From Sesamum alatum (lineage: Eukaryota; Streptophyta; Magnoliopsida; Lamiales; Pedaliaceae): a stretch of 64,000 nucleotides of DNA. The DNA lies in contig JACGWO010000003.1 in the NCBI GenBank assembly GCA_034509735.1, positions 682,001-746,000 of the forward strand, in the 5' to 3' direction. Below, piece by piece: positions 11,264 through 24,263 of this stretch (its first letter is position 1; each line of letters opens with the position of its first letter). A program made the translations under genes and the position numbers. Below the pieces are notes generated by a model. It was given only the letters and a program-made list of their open reading frames with translations, did no database searches and was not told the origin of the DNA.

Positions 11264-14200
11264 ATTTAAATCTACATTTAAAAATAAAAGCAAGCAATCA
11301 GCAGAATGCAGTGGTACTAAATAACAAATTAAACACTCAGACTTCAGTCGTTTCTGCTCCCACTATTTCTATGAAAACACGTCACTCTAAAACGTTGTTT
11401 TTCGGAAACCTTTTCCTAGTGGGCTGGGGATCCACAAATGAAAGTCTCCATACCCCACTTTTACGATTTGCATGGAAAATAGCTTTGTGGGAGGTATTCC
11501 ATACCATTCTCGTTAAACGAGGTTCCTAAGTTGTTTTGTCTCACCCTTTCACGTGATCCCGAAGACTCCAAGCAAATCACGTTATTCAGGCATTAGATGA
11601 AAGAAATCCGGTGGATCGTCCCGGAAAGCGCGGTAAAAATAAACATATTAAAATAAAAGGCATGCTTTTTTAATTTAAAGAACACGCTCAAGGGGTGTGC
11701 CCTTGAGGTTCCCGGGCGTTTGGTGTATCTCATGATCATAAAACAATTAAATAAATCATGGAGGCCATAGAGTTGAAAAATAAAGAGGGACGAAAATCTA
11801 AACGAGACCTACCCGTTGTCGTTTTCGTCTTCAACTGCTACTCGTGTTGTTCCCTGTTTTGCACCAAGACCTCGTTCTTGAGATCCTCCAAATCGTGACA
11901 CACGATCCACCCACGTATTCTTGGACGTCGTGCTAGCAACGAACAAGTATTATTTTTGGAGTGGACGAATCAATAACACGTTATCAATTAACGGTATTGG
12001 TTCGTCTAAGTTCTTGATGTTCCAAGAACAAAAAGAACTAAGAATATTTTCTTGCTAGAGAAGGAGAGAGGGGCGGACGAGAGGTAGGAGAGGGGAGAGT
12101 GTGTGTTGTGTGTGTTTTTCAAGAATCATCAATCCCTCAAATGTTGGAAGCTAGAGGTTTATATAGAGGAAGAGTTTAATCCTCTTTAAACTCAAACTCT
12201 TAGTAACCTAATTTGACTAGGATTTTGACCTAGTCAAAGTCCTAGTCAAACGAATCCTAGCCTTCCATCTCCCCTTTCCATCTCAACCGTTGATTTTAAT
12301 TTAATGGAATATTTAAATCCTATTAAATATTTCAAAAGGCTAAAAGAATAAATATAATATAATAAATAAATATTATTATTTATTCTAAGCCCATTAAATC
12401 AACCTTTTAATAAATCCTATTTATTAATTTAATTCCCTTTATCAAATAGAAGGAATTAATTTCTCCAAGAAAATATAGGACCCGATTAAATCTAATTTAA
12501 TCATTCCTTTACTCCAATATTTAATTCCAAATTAAATACTAAGTGTGTGTGGATAGTGTGTGACTCTTTAGGTTCACCATTCAGCTAGACTTGGTCGGAT
12601 TCCTAGAATCCGTCCGTTACCATGGGTGGCCATCTAGCAACGGTCCATGGCACTAGAGACTAGGTGAAATATTCGGGGATGAACATTTAGGCTCTAACAG
12701 TACACTTGTCCTTCTGTCTTCGGTCTCATCACTTAGAGTCTAGGGCACGGAAAAAGCAGGTACCCATTTTGGACCTAAGTGTCGGTCTGTCCATACTAAA
12801 AGCCGCAAGGGAAACCTTTTCCCTTCTGTTCAGTCACTGTGGCCACAGATTTTCAGGGACAAGACATAGAGCATATATGAGACTCAACTGTCAACACCTT
12901 TTGACAGGAGATAAATCCTTTCTTGGAAACTACTGTCACTTTGTACACCCGAGCTGCACTAGACATGGCTTATGACTACTCAAGAGTATTTTGGCAATCT
13001 CTCACCATATCTAAGATACAGACCTGATGCACAGGTAAACTCAGCAGTTCCTCAAGTCAAAGGACTTGGTCTGTACTGTTTGGAACCGGGAATATACGTC
13101 ATACCTTGCCGACCATACTCAAGGTCCTCCGTAAGACGATTCCCGCGAGTCACCTCAGTCAGCTGCTTCCTAGCACGCTGACCCACTAACACTGCTTAGA
13201 CGACCTTCGTCACCCGTCGATGAAATATGACAGCAGATGCTTAGTGCAAGTCTCAAAGGGAATCCCGGTACCCATTTTCGGGATTCCTTGACTTGGAGAT
13301 TTCTGGACTGATTCGGTGAGACTGATTTCATGGACCTACCTCCAAGCGTAGTCCCAGTCCCCGAAATCATTTCTCAGTCCGTGGGCTTTGTTTGCGTAGT
13401 GAACAGAAACGTAAATGCAGATAAGTGAACGTAAACAAAGTATTGCCATATGAATTTTCACTTCTTTATTCATAAATGTTTTTATCAAATACCAAAGAAT
13501 TGTCTAGACATAGGTTACATATTCCTGCCAAAATTGACTTACATGGTCACCTATTCTAACATTAGACCCGTCCCATCAACCGAATCATAACACTCACTGC
13601 TACCCCCACGACTCGTGAGACAGGCAAACAGGAGGTGTATGAAACTTCGTTCACAACAATGTGTAGCTTGTTTTCAAACCAAAGACGACCACGACTTATG
13701 AGACCACGCAATTGATTGAAACTAGCTTCCTCACTATTGTCATCGATGGAAAGCTTGGACGAACAACGTGGGTTCTAGTCCATTTGTTAGGGGTTTAATA
13801 TTTTTAGCTTTGTCCAACCAAGTGAGAGTTTAATAGACCGAGACCTCATCACACAACATATACATATATATATATACATATATATATATAATTTGCCTGA
13901 TTCAATGAAAACATGATAAATAAACCACTGATCCATCATACATTTCACATGCAAAATAAAAGCCTTCACACCCCTGTTGGATGATCACAAGCTAGAGTTC
14001 TATGCGACACACTGAGCCCGCAGCAGATCTATGATCAATTTAGGGTTGGTCCTACACTGTTATATTTTAATGTAGAAAGCCATCAACATACTGATGGGCC
14101 TTGCTTCTTCATCCACTGGGCCTCCAAGGTTTCGTAACTCCATGGACCACCTTGGGCTCTTCCTCTGGGCTCTTCTTGGACCCTTCCATCTAATCCTTTC

Positions 14201-15057
14201 CTTGATCTTCATTTACAAAATAAAATAAAAGGACCTCACCACTACCTACTCTCATTACAACTTAGAAAGAAACTCCCACGAACACCCGCGGGGAGTACAT
14301 GAGGAGGGAGATAGAAAGCCTTATTATTCCAAGGCAACCGAAAAGAGAGAGAGGCGCAATAAAAACGAGGCACACAGGCCCAACAGAAAATAAACTATAC
14401 ATTTGGTCTAAAGGCTTTCTGATCATCCTTACGTTAATCTCATTAATGCAAATAGCAATATTACATATCCCAGTAAAAACATGCCATCCACAAAAATATC
14501 TGATAACCAATATCATTCATAGCCGCTGAATTTCTACACAAGAAATTCGACCATTGGTGCAACTATTGCAATATTTCTTGGTAGGAAACCCTTTTCTCAT
14601 TATTAAGACACTATTACATTTTCGGTGGTTCCAAATCAAACCCAAAATAAAATATTTCTAAATAATGTTCATTAGAAAAACAAGCAGAAACTAATTCAGA
14701 AAAATCCCAAAATAATAATTTCGAAAAAATAACACGAAGACGGAAAACGGTGATGGCCGCCGCTGCCGGCAGTGCCTGGCCGGCCGAGCGCATGCGCACC
14801 TGGCCGTGCGCACTGCACGCGCAGTCAGCCGACGACTGCCACTGTCGTTGTTTTCCGTTTTCTCCGTTATTTTTTGCACCGTTTTCTCCAAGAAAAAAAT
14901 AATTCAAGAAAAACATGAATTCCATGATCTATATTCTAGTGCCAAAATATATCTCGATAAACCCTACGAGCTACAACATGCTTTAAAACGAAAATTAAAG
15001 CCACGTTGAATATGCTTATACACGTTTAGCACATAAATCCTAGGCCTATATACCGAA
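11264..15057 (-). other. CopA 5' leader, interrupted by solo LTR-5
   Basis: Non-coding stretch between the PBS and gag of CopA. Its parts match the CopC leader (28875-31094) in inverse orientation: the block after the PBS, a short GC-rich block at 14747-14830, the block with CCTTTTCCTAGTGGGCT near 11410, and the block with ACGACTCGTGAGACAGGC near 13610. An AT dinucleotide run lies at ~13858-13890. The 14262-14925 open frames overlap on both strands and match nothing; they are treated as chance. Confidence 0.75.
11598..13561 (-). mobile_element. LTR-5: solo LTR, TSD TTAGA
   Basis: Minus-oriented LTR of 1964 bp, TGAAAG at 11598 and CTAACA at 13561, with perfect TTAGA copies at 11593-11597 and 13562-13566. 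Removing it joins two pieces of CopA leader that are continuous in CopC near 30740-30790. TATA box on the minus strand at 12158-12165; hairpin at 11687-11707 with an outer C-G pair. Confidence 0.95.
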
Positions 15058-15073
15058 CCAAGCTCTGATACCA
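15058..15073 (-). promoter_or_regulatory. CopA primer binding site
   Basis: Minus-strand TGGTATCAGAGCTTGG, complementary to the 3' end of initiator tRNA-Met as in most plant copia elements. It sits directly inside the 5' LTR boundary and fixes the element's orientation and the LTR end. Confidence 0.9.
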
Positions 15074-15074
15074 C

Positions 15075-18000
15075 TGTAAGGAAACGTGGATCGTAAAAAC
15101 ATAAATCGTAAAACATAAATAAATGATAGAATTAAAGAGTAGTTTGTAAAAACATAAATCGTAAAACATACATACATGATAGAATTAAAGAGATCATTCA
15201 AGGGGTGTTCCCTTGAATCTCTCGGGCGTTCGGTGTATCTCATATATAAAAGAAAACATACGTGCTAGATTCATGGAAGCCATAGAGTTGAAATGAAAGA
15301 AAATGTAGTAAACATTACTTACCTGTTGTAGATCTCTTCGTTCAGCTACACGCGTTGTTCCACGTTTTGCCACCGGGATCCCATTGTAGGAATGCTCTAA
15401 TTGCCCACACAATTCACCGGATCTTGATTCCCTCGTACTAGCAAGAGATCAAGAAGAAAGGGGAGAACGAATCGAACTGAACGTTATGAATTAACGTGAT
15501 CGATTCTTCTAACATTCCCTTGTATCAAAGACAAGAAAACAAGAGGTTTCTTGGAGTGAATAGAGGAGAGGCGACGAGAGATTGAGAGGATGAGGGCGGC
15601 CCCGTGTGTGTGTGTTAGAATAGGTGACCAGAAAATCAATGGTATTGGCTATTCTGAGAACCATTCGTCAATCTGTGAACAAGTAATATTATGTTAATGA
15701 ATGTAGTAAGGATTCATAGGCATGAGTTTGTTGTATTTACTGCTTGCATCGTTATGATGTCACAACAAACACCCACAGACTGAAATAACATTTCGGGAAA
15801 TTGGAACTGCGCTTGGAGGTAGGTTCATGAAATCAGTTTCGCCGAATCAGTTTGAAATACTCCAAGTCAAATTTGACCGATTATATCACATGGTCATCAT
15901 AAGCCTCGTCCAGTGCAGTCGGAGTATGTAAGAACGGTGAATTCCAACATAGGATCTGTCCCCTGTCAAAGGATATGACAACAAGATCTCCTATGCGCTC
16001 GGAGATGGTTTAGACTCACAAAGTCTATGGCCATAACACTTGATGTAGTGGGAAAGGATTTCCTACGTCGAGTTAAACCTATCTCGAGCATTATGCATAG
16101 TTGCCTAGTGAAGGATGGGAACCGACCCCTAGACTAAAGGCCGGGAGACAGACGACAGTAGGACCGTACCCGTACGTATCGAGCGTCGGTAAGACCGCAC
16201 CTGCATATAACTCGGAGCCTAAATGTTCACACCATAAATTCACCTAGTCTCTAGTGCCATGGACCGTTGCTAGATGGCCACCCATGGTAACGGACTACTT
16301 TGGTTATGAAATAACAAGAAGTAGGTCCAAGTCTAGCTGAAAGATGAACCTAAAGAGTCACACCCGCTACACCAAATGAAAGGGAATTAATTTGGAATTA
16401 ATTCCGGGAGAAGGTTTAATTTAATGGAAATTAAATTATACTTCTTGGAGATTCAAGCCTCGATGAATTATTTGGAATAATCGGGCTTGAGTTCATAAAT
16501 TAGATTTATGAATTTATAAAGCATGGGCTTTTGCTTTTAATTAGATTAAAAGGGTGAATTAATTAGTGGGCTTGGTATATTAAATAGGATTTAATATAAA
16601 GTCCATGGGACTATTTAATTTAGAATTAACTAATCCCATTCTATGGAATTAATTAATGGGCTTGGTATATTAAATAGGATTTAATATAAAGTCCATGGGA
16701 CTATTTAATTAGAATTAAATAAGTCCTTTGCATTAATTAATTAATGAGCTTAGTATATTAAATATGATTTAATATAAAGTCCATGGGAATATTTAATTTA
16801 GAATTAAATAGGCCCATTCCATAAAGCCCATCAAAATGGATGGACAAGATTTGATCTAGAGAATGATGAGATGAAGGGCCATGATTAATTTGACTTGATC
16901 AAAGCCTAATTTGACTAGGATTTGACTAGGTCAAAATCCTAGTCAAAGTGTGTCTCTTTGGAAGAGTTTGAGAAGGAATAGGAAATTCCATCTTCTATAA
17001 ATACTCAAAAAAACACACACTCACACCTACTATTCTCTACAACTCTCATCTCTCAATTCTCCCTCAAAATTTTCGTCCATCCCTATTTCACCCTCCAAGA
17101 ATACTACTTTGTTCTTCTTGATTTATTCAAGTTAAGAACATAAGAGACATTGATTGCGTTAATTCATAGCGTGTATCGATGTCTCTTCTCCCCAAAATAA
17201 TTTCTTGCTAGCACAAGGGTTGTTTGCTTTCAGGTGGAGCGAGTGAGATGATTTAGAGGGTCTCTTCTTTGAGATCTTGGTGCAAAACGGGGAACAATGC
17301 ATGTAGCCGAAACGAAGACAAAACTACAACCGTGTAGGTTCTTTAATTATGTTTTTCGGTTCTAATTCTATGGCCTCTATATTGTGTTTTATTGAACATG
17401 AGATACACCAAACGCCCGGGAGAATCAAGGGCACACCCCTTGATTCGTTTATGTATGTTATGCATGATTTAAATTCCATTTAATTATGCTTTGTAATTTT
17501 ATTACGCATTCTTTCGCGCTTTCGCTATACGCGCTCATCTCCCGGGACGATCCACATAATCTTTCAGTGTGTATGTGAGATGAGAGTGTACAGATTAGTG
17601 TGTGTAGAGATTTGTGTGTGTGTGTGTGTGTGTATTTTGGATATTTATAGAAATATAGTTTCCTAATCCTACTCAACTTCTTCTAAACAGGCACACTTGA
17701 CTAGGATTTTGACCTAGTCAACCTAGGCTTTGATTAAGTTAAACTTAATCATAGCCCTTCATCTCATCAAGCCCCCAAGGTTCAATCTCGTCCGTCCATC
17801 TTTGATGGGCTTTATGAAATATTTAAATCCTATTTAAATAGTTCAATGGGCTTCTAATAAATATCATATAAATATTTGAGCCCAATAATATTATTTCCAT
17901 CTAGTTTAAAGATGGAAATAGCCAATTCCCTAATTCCATAAATTCAATTTACGAATCAAGCCCAATTAATCTAATTAAAGACTTGATACTCCAAGAAGAG

Positions 18001-19068
18001 AATCAATTTAATCTAATTAAATTGTTCGATCTCCCGAAATTAATCCCAAATTAATTCCTCCATTTTTGGTGAATCGTGTGTGACTCTATAGGTTCACCCT
18101 CAGCTAAACTTGGCCGAATCTCCAATCATCACATGACAGGAATTCATCCGTCTCCATGGGTGGCCGTCCAGCAACGTCCGTGGTACTAGAGACTAGGTAA
18201 AATTATGGCGTGAACATTTAGGTTCTCGAATACGTATGTCCTTCCATCTACTATCTCAGAAGTGTAGTCTAGGGTATAGACCTTGGACATCGGTACCCAT
18301 TCTTGACTTAAGCCTAGACTCGTCCACAAACTAAACGTCACTGGGATCCATTCCACTGTTCAGTCACTGTGGCCACAGATTTATGGAGGACGATTCTCAG
18401 AGTATAAGTGAGACACTATTGTCAATCATTTGACAGGAGACGGATCCTTTTTGGGACTCACCGTCCACACTGCACATTTTGACTGTATTAGACAAAGCTT
18501 ATAACCACCAAGTCTTTCGTCTTGGTAGTCTCTCGCAAAATCAATTGACTGTCGTAGTCCGTCAAGTTCGAGGACAGAGCTCGTACGGTCGGAGTTGGGA
18601 ATACTAGTCATACCGATCAACCTACTCAAGGTTTCCCATATGACGATTCCCGCGAGTCACCTCAGTCAGCCTGCACCAAGTTGGCCAACCCACTAACATT
18701 GCATGGGACGAACCTCGTCACCTATCAATGAAATGCGACAGCAATTATTTAGTGCAACTCTCATGTAGATCCTTGATACCCTAATCTCAAGGTCCTTGAC
18801 TTGGAGTGTTTCAGACCGATCCAGAGAAGCTTGTTTCGTGACTGCCAACCTATGCACAGCCTAGCTTCTTGAATTAACGCTATCGGTCTGTGGGCTTTGG
18901 TTGTGCATTGAACAGTTATAAATATCGAATGGAAAGTGAACACAATCAAAGTATAAATGCTGTAACTAAACATCGGTTTTATTCAGAGTAAATTATTTAT
19001 ACCATGAATTGTCAGAAACAGATCACATAAGCCCAACTAGATTGGCTTTACGATCACCTATTCTAACA
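15075..19068 (-). repeat. LTR-6: 5' LTR of CopA, interrupted by LTR-7
   Basis: Begins TGTAAGG beside the PBS and ends CTAACA at 19068. Without LTR-7 it is about 2.0 kb. Family landmarks are present in reverse order: hairpin at 15196-15218 (a perfect 9-pair stem), GT-rich microsatellite split by LTR-7, and the conserved CCATGGGTGGCCG block near 18155. CTTCG at 19069-19073 should be the CopA TSD; the partner lies left of the window. Confidence 0.88.
15613..17566 (+). mobile_element. LTR-7: solo LTR, TSD GTGTG
   Basis: 1954 bp from TGTTAGAATAGG to CTTTCA, with perfect GTGTG copies at 15608-15612 and 17567-17571. It sits in the (GT)n microsatellite of LTR-6. TATA box at 16996-17003, hairpin at 17423-17445 with an outer A-T pair. 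It contains three imperfect ~110-120 bp tandem copies at about 16565-16810 (GGGCTTGGTATATTAAAT units), absent from the other LTRs. Confidence 0.94.
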
Positions 19069-20709
19069 CTTCGATTTGGAAAATAGGCACCAAATCTCCA
19101 GACTAAATTGCATCTAGGATATCGTCCGTGGCTTCAAATTTTCATAATTCACCACATTTCTGTAGGCAATCTGGTGATATATGCCCTCTTGATCCACACT
19201 CCAACACTTACAATTCTTGAAACTTCATTAAACCCTGGTGTGGGCTCATCTAAAAGTTCTTCTTGTGGGAGTTCTTCTCGGAGATCTAGTGTTTTGATCG
19301 ATAGATCCTTGGGATGAAACCCTTGTTGGTCTTGTTTACTGCCCATATTTGTATGATATTGCATTTGATTTAGACCACCATGATCTCTTTCTCATAGAGG
19401 ATTTTCAGTAACTCCCGGTATAAGAGTCACCATTTTTCTTTCCCCTCTTCCTGTAGTCGCTAGATTCTCTTATAATAGTTAGAAAGTCACTATGATCACA
19501 GTAGAGAGGTGTTGTTTTCATCTGACCTCAGTCTTTTGATGTTCTTTTGGATAGATTCCTGATAACATCAATATTTCAATTTGTCGTTGCGGAAAGACAT
19601 ACTCCTTGCTACCGAATTGAACTGTCCTTCGAGTACTTTGTATGATTGGGTAAACATTTTCCTCCATGGACTACAAATCTTTGCAAAGAACATAAAGGTA
19701 ACTACTTCGGGTGCTATTCCACTTTGAAAGAAATATTTGCCCGAACAAATATATATATATATATTCATTTATTGTACAAATATTCCTTAACCAAAGAGAG
19801 TTTGCAAGTACTCTCTTGTCTTTTCAAATCTACTCTCTTAGAAATATCCATCTTTAACGAAGTGTAATTCAATCAGCCTTGTGAATCTTTTTGCAGTTGC
19901 ACTTTTTGATTCTCCGGCTAGAATCCATGTTCCGGTGGCTTCAAGGGTGTTATCCTAATCAACTTGCTGCTAATATCATGTCTGCTACCAGTCATGTATC
20001 AAATTTTCGATGTTCCAAACATTGATGATATCCATGCTGAGTACAGTGCCATAAAGGTGTACGGGTTGTAGCATGTCCTTGCTCATGGTGTGTTTTTCAG
20101 GCACTCTTCTTGAATTTCTCCCTGAAATTTCCTACAATTTGGTTCCTACGAATGTATGGGTGGAATCGGTGTAGAAAATCTGCTCTCATGGCAGTAGTGC
20201 TAGAGTGATTTCATTTGCTTGGAGGTTCACCGAATCCATAATCCCAAGTTGGGAAAAGGATTTTGCTAACTTCTGAAGATCGAATAGATCTACTCTTGGT
20301 ACCTCCATTATTTCACTATTTTGAGTATATCAATTATTAGATCTTCCCGCGTCTTTGCTTTCAGGATCTCTGTCGCTTTTTCCTTTTGATGTAGAAAAGG
20401 TACTGGTTTGAAGGCATCCCTATACATTCCTGGTTGGATTTGGATGTTTCAGGGGTATTCTTTTGATTTTTTTTAGATATGTAACTTCGATTTTAAATCT
20501 ATAAAATTCTTGTGTAAATTTTGGAGGATCTCGTCCATTTTTCAGTTCAAGACCACTATTTTCATAGGTGTATGGATTAACCTATTCCCATAATCTTGAA
20601 TTATCTTTTGGATCTCTCTTAAGAAATCTTTGAGGTATCTGGCTCGAGTTCTCACCACTTAAATCCTTTATCATGCTTCCAGAAACTATCACATTTCAGA
20701 AAGAGATTT
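19069..20709. other. Unassigned degenerate sequence (left part)
   Basis: Continues at 25634 beyond CopB, so CopB was inserted in it, and CopA cuts its left side. Short open minus-strand pieces (for example 19149-19364) share a similar composition but are broken by stops. No family is recognised with confidence. The right part has a PBS-like site (25976-25992), so a reverse-transcribing element, possibly an endogenous pararetrovirus relic, is conceivable but unproven. Confidence 0.35.
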
Positions 20710-20900
20710 GTACGAAGTGATAAAAGAAGAGATGAATCTATATTATTGATTAATGATGATTCCACCTCTATTTATAGTGATGGAATTTAAGGATAACTAC
20801 ACCTATAGAAGAGACCTACTTGAAGTAAAACTACACCTATAGAAGAGACCTACTTGAAGTAAAATAGGAAAAGATAAGAACAAATTTAAATATTCTAACA
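20710..20900 (-). repeat. CopB 3' LTR
   Basis: TGTACG to CTAACA, 191 bp. It holds a tandem duplication of a ~35 bp unit (ACACCTATAGAAGAGACC) at about 20800-20870, shared with the other LTR. Confidence 0.95.
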
Positions 20901-20912
20901 CTCCCCCTCAAG
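20901..20912 (-). promoter_or_regulatory. CopB polypurine tract
   Basis: Minus-strand CTTGAGGGGGAG directly before the 3' LTR, the expected position of the plus-strand primer. Confidence 0.85.
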
Positions 20913-22143
20913 CTGGAGCAAATATATCAATCATGCCCAGCTTGTTACACATAATATTAAATTGTTTTGTTCCTAAAGCCTTGGTAAAAACATCTGCTCT
21001 TTGCTCTGAAGAAGGAGTAAAGGGAGTGCAAATTTTCTGACTCATGACAGCCTCACGAATGAAGTGACAATCAACCTCAATATGCTTTGTCCTCTCATGG
21101 AAAATAGGATTACTGGCAATATGAATAGCTGCTTGATTGTCACAGTGCATAGGTACAGGATCATTGTTCGTAAAACCTAACTCTTTCAAAAGATTCTTTA
21201 ACCACAAAACTTCACTAGTGGTGTGAGCCATAGCCCGATATTCAGCTTCTGCGCTTGACCTAGCAACTGTAGTTTGTTTTTTGCTACGCCAAGTCACAAG
21301 GTTCCCACCAACATAGGTGCAATATCCAGAAGTAGATTTTCTATCATCCTTCGACCCTGCATAGTCTGCATCAGAATAGGCTTCTATCTTTGTGTGTCCA
21401 TGCTGTTGGAAGAATAATCCTTTTCCCGGGGATGCCTTTATATATTTCAAGATCCTTAGAACAGCTTCCCAATGAACTGATCGTGGCTTATCCATAAACT
21501 GACTAACTAGGCCAACTGCAAAGGAGATATCAGGTCTAGTTACGGTTAAGTAGATTAGCTTGCCAACAAGTCTTCTATACTTTGCCTTGTCCTCCAAATA
21601 GTTACTATCATCATTCCAAAAATCAGGATTAAATTCCATAGGAGTGTCCACCGGTTTAGTGCCGAGTAAACCTGCTTTCTGAAGGAGATCACAGGCATAT
21701 TTTCTCTGAGATAGAGAGATCCCATGCTTGCTATGAGCAATTTCAATCCCCAAAAAATACTTCGGCCTCCCCAAATCTTTAGTGACGAAGTGCTTCCTTA
21801 GGTATGTCTTGGCTTCTTCTATCCCGGAAACATCACTACCGGTGATTAAGATATCATCAACATAGACTGCTAGAATAACCGTACCTGATTCCTTAATTCG
21901 AACAAAGACTGAATGATCTGCTTGGCACCGTGAAAATCCAAACTCACCAATAATAGTACTGAATTTATCAAACCATGCCCTTGGACTTTGTTTAAGACCG
22001 TAGATCGCTTTCTTCAATCTGCACACCATTCGTTGCTTCTCCCCCTGAGCAACATAACCTGGAGGTTGCTCCATATAGACAATTTCCTTCAAGTCACCAT
22101 ATATAAGAAAGCATTTTTGATGTCCATCTGATGCATTGGCCAA
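20908..22143 (-). pseudogene. CopB reverse transcriptase (main part) and RNase H
   Basis: Open for 411 codons. RT motifs: MEQPPGY, KKAIYGLKQSPRAWFDK, and the catalytic AVYVDDILITGSD. RNase H follows with EAYSDADYAGSKDDRKSTSGY, SSAEAEYRAMA, MHCDNQAAIHIASNP, and the tail EQRADVFTKALGTKQF, ending 8 bases from the LTR. It has the usual length for this part of copia pol. Its first ~20 residues overlap the preceding frame; a frameshift near 22100 separates it from the upstream RT piece (DIKNAFL to YGDLKE). Confidence 0.94.
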
Positions 22144-22964
22144 CTGAGATTAACTGCCAAGGAAAACAAAACTCTAATAGAGTTAAGACGAGCAACAGGG
22201 GAGAATGTTTCAAAATAATCTACCCCATATGTCTGAGTAAAGCCCTTGGCAACCAGGCAAGCTTTATATCGGTCTAGGGACCCGTCGGCATGAAACTTGA
22301 GGGCGAACACCCATCGACAAGCGACGACGTCGACGTTAGGAGGTGGATGGACAAGCTCCCAGGTTCCCCGGGAAAGGAGAGCCGACATCTCCTCATCCAT
22401 CGCCGCCTTCCACTCCGAATGCGAAAGTGCCTCATAATAAGAATTAGGGATAGAAACAGATGATAGAGAGACAGAGAAAGCACGATAAACAGGACTAAGA
22501 CATTTATAGGAAAGGGAATGAGCCAATGGATGAGCAGTGCAAGACCTTTTACCTTTGCGAAGGGCAATGGGAAGATCCTCCGCAGACATAGGGGTCGGGG
22601 TGCCAGGAGCTGCAGCAAGAGGAAGACTTGGCGGATCAACAGGCATGGTAGTCGTAGAATGAGTACGCCTGCAATACACCTGTAAAGGTCGTGTAGGTGG
22701 TTCGGTATGGGGAGGATGTGAGAGTGCCGGGACCGGGTAAGGGAAGAGATGGAAGAGGAACATAAGGGGAAGGGGTCTTAGAGTAATAAGCAGTGGACTC
22801 AAAGAAAGTAACATCGGCAGAGGTAAATGACCGGTGAGATATAGGATCATAACACCGATACCCTTTTTGTGCTCGTGAATACCCCAAAAATATACATTTA
22901 ACAGAACGAGGTGACAGTTTATCGAGGTTAGGAGAATGGAGATGAACAAAGCACACACACCCAA
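22089..22964 (-). pseudogene. CopB linker and N-terminal reverse transcriptase
   Basis: The first ~100 codons are a Pro/Ser-rich linker between integrase and RT. The RT start is recognisable from SEWKAAMDEEMSALLSRGTWELV, then ACRWVFALKFHADGSLDRYKA, LVAKGFTQTYGVDYFETFSPVA and MHQMDIKNAFL. A frameshift near 22740 separates it from the integrase frame and one near 22100 from the rest of RT. Confidence 0.9.
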
Positions 22965-23442
22965 AGACTCGAGGAGTTAACCCAAAGAGAGGCTTACCAG
23001 GGAAAAGACAAGAATACGGAATATCCCCACTGAGAACACTAGAAGGCATACGGTTAATGAGATAACAAGCTGTGAGAATAGCATCCCCCCAATAGGATTT
23101 TGGAACATGCGTATGAGCCAAAATAGTGCGAGCAACATCGAGAAGGTGGCGATGTTTGCGTTCGGCGACGACACCATTTTGTTGAGAGGTATACGAGCAA
23201 GAAGATTGATGTAAAATGCCATGAGAATCACAGAAGTTAGAAACTGCTTTTTGGACATATTCAAGAGCATTATCAGTACGGAAAATACGAATATTAACAG
23301 AGAACTGAGTTTTTATTTCATTATAAAAGGAAGTGATTATACTAGGTACTTGAGACCTATCCTTGAGTAAATAGACCCAAGTCATTCTTGAGTAATCATC
23401 AACAAAGGTAAGAAAAGTACCTAAACCCACCAATAGACTCAA
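22636..23442 (-). pseudogene. CopB integrase core and C-terminal part
   Basis: DDE integrase: TFVDDYSRMTWVYLLKDRS, FRTDNALEYVQKAV (second Asp), and TSQQNGVVAERKHRHLLDVA (Glu), then SYWGDAILTACYLINRMPSS and the copia IN tail RVFGCVCFVHLHSPNLDKLSPRS and CIFLGYSRAQKGYRCYDP. The first Asp (HSDIWGP) lies in the preceding frame, so there is a frameshift near 23400-23440. Confidence 0.93.
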
Positions 23443-24007
23443 TACGACACGGACCCCAAATATCAGAATGAACTAAACTAAAAGGAGAGGAACTACGGTT
23501 GTCAAGACGAGGTGGAAAGCTAGCACGATGGTGCTTTCCCAACTGACAAGACTCACAATCCAAGCGTGTAGACTGAATAGGTAAAACCTTCTTTAGATTA
23601 GGTAAGGATGGATGACCAAGACGACAATGCCACTGAAGAGGGGAGACAGAGGCAGAAAGAGCACGAGCATCTACAGGTGTAGTATGATCTAGAAAGTAGA
23701 GACCACCACGCTCATGACCGCCACCAATCGTCCTCTGTGTTTGCAGATCCTGGAACACACAGTAAGAAGGAAAAAAAGTTACCGAGCAGTTGTGGACTTT
23801 TGTAAGTTGACTAATAGAGAGGAGAACTAACAGGAAACTTTGGTGCATACAAGACATTATTAAGGGTAAGTTGGTGTGTGGGATGAACAGTACCAGAGCC
23901 ATATATGGGAGAGTAGGATCCATCAGCGAGGCGAACGAAGGGAGAGGTATGAGAAGGAGAGAGGGAGTAAAAAAGAGAGCGATTACCAGTGAGGTGTGTA
24001 GTAGCAC
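23399..24007 (-). pseudogene. CopB pre-integrase zinc domain
   Basis: The first ~110 codons are out of frame relative to protease. The C-terminal half reads WHCRLGHPSLPNLKKVLP and LDCESCQLGKHHRASFPPR, the His-His-Cys-Cys pre-integrase domain, then SLVHSDIWGPCR, the start of the integrase core. Confidence 0.9.
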
Positions 24008-24263
24008 CTGAATCTAGCATCCAAGACTCACCAGGAGTTGCAGCAAAGGCACCCGGAGTGGAAGCTGTGGCAGGGGCAGTGGAATTAGCCACAGGGCGAT
24101 GGAGGAGCTGTTCATATTCTTCACGGCTAAGGGTAACCAAATCAGATTCATTAGCAGAAGGTTCCGATGTTTGTAGGTTCACCATCACCTTTAACTGTAT
24201 TGGCCCACTCCGGTTTGCCATATTTGAGCCAACATTTTTCCACAACATGATTAGTTCGACCAC
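23811..24263 (-). pseudogene. CopB aspartic protease
   Basis: 150 codons with the active site WMLDSGATTHLTG (catalytic Asp at about 24012-24014) and the downstream VRLADGSYSPIYGSGTV and LNNVLYAPKFPVS typical of copia protease. It overlaps the gag frame, whose zinc knuckle ends just upstream. Confidence 0.92.
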
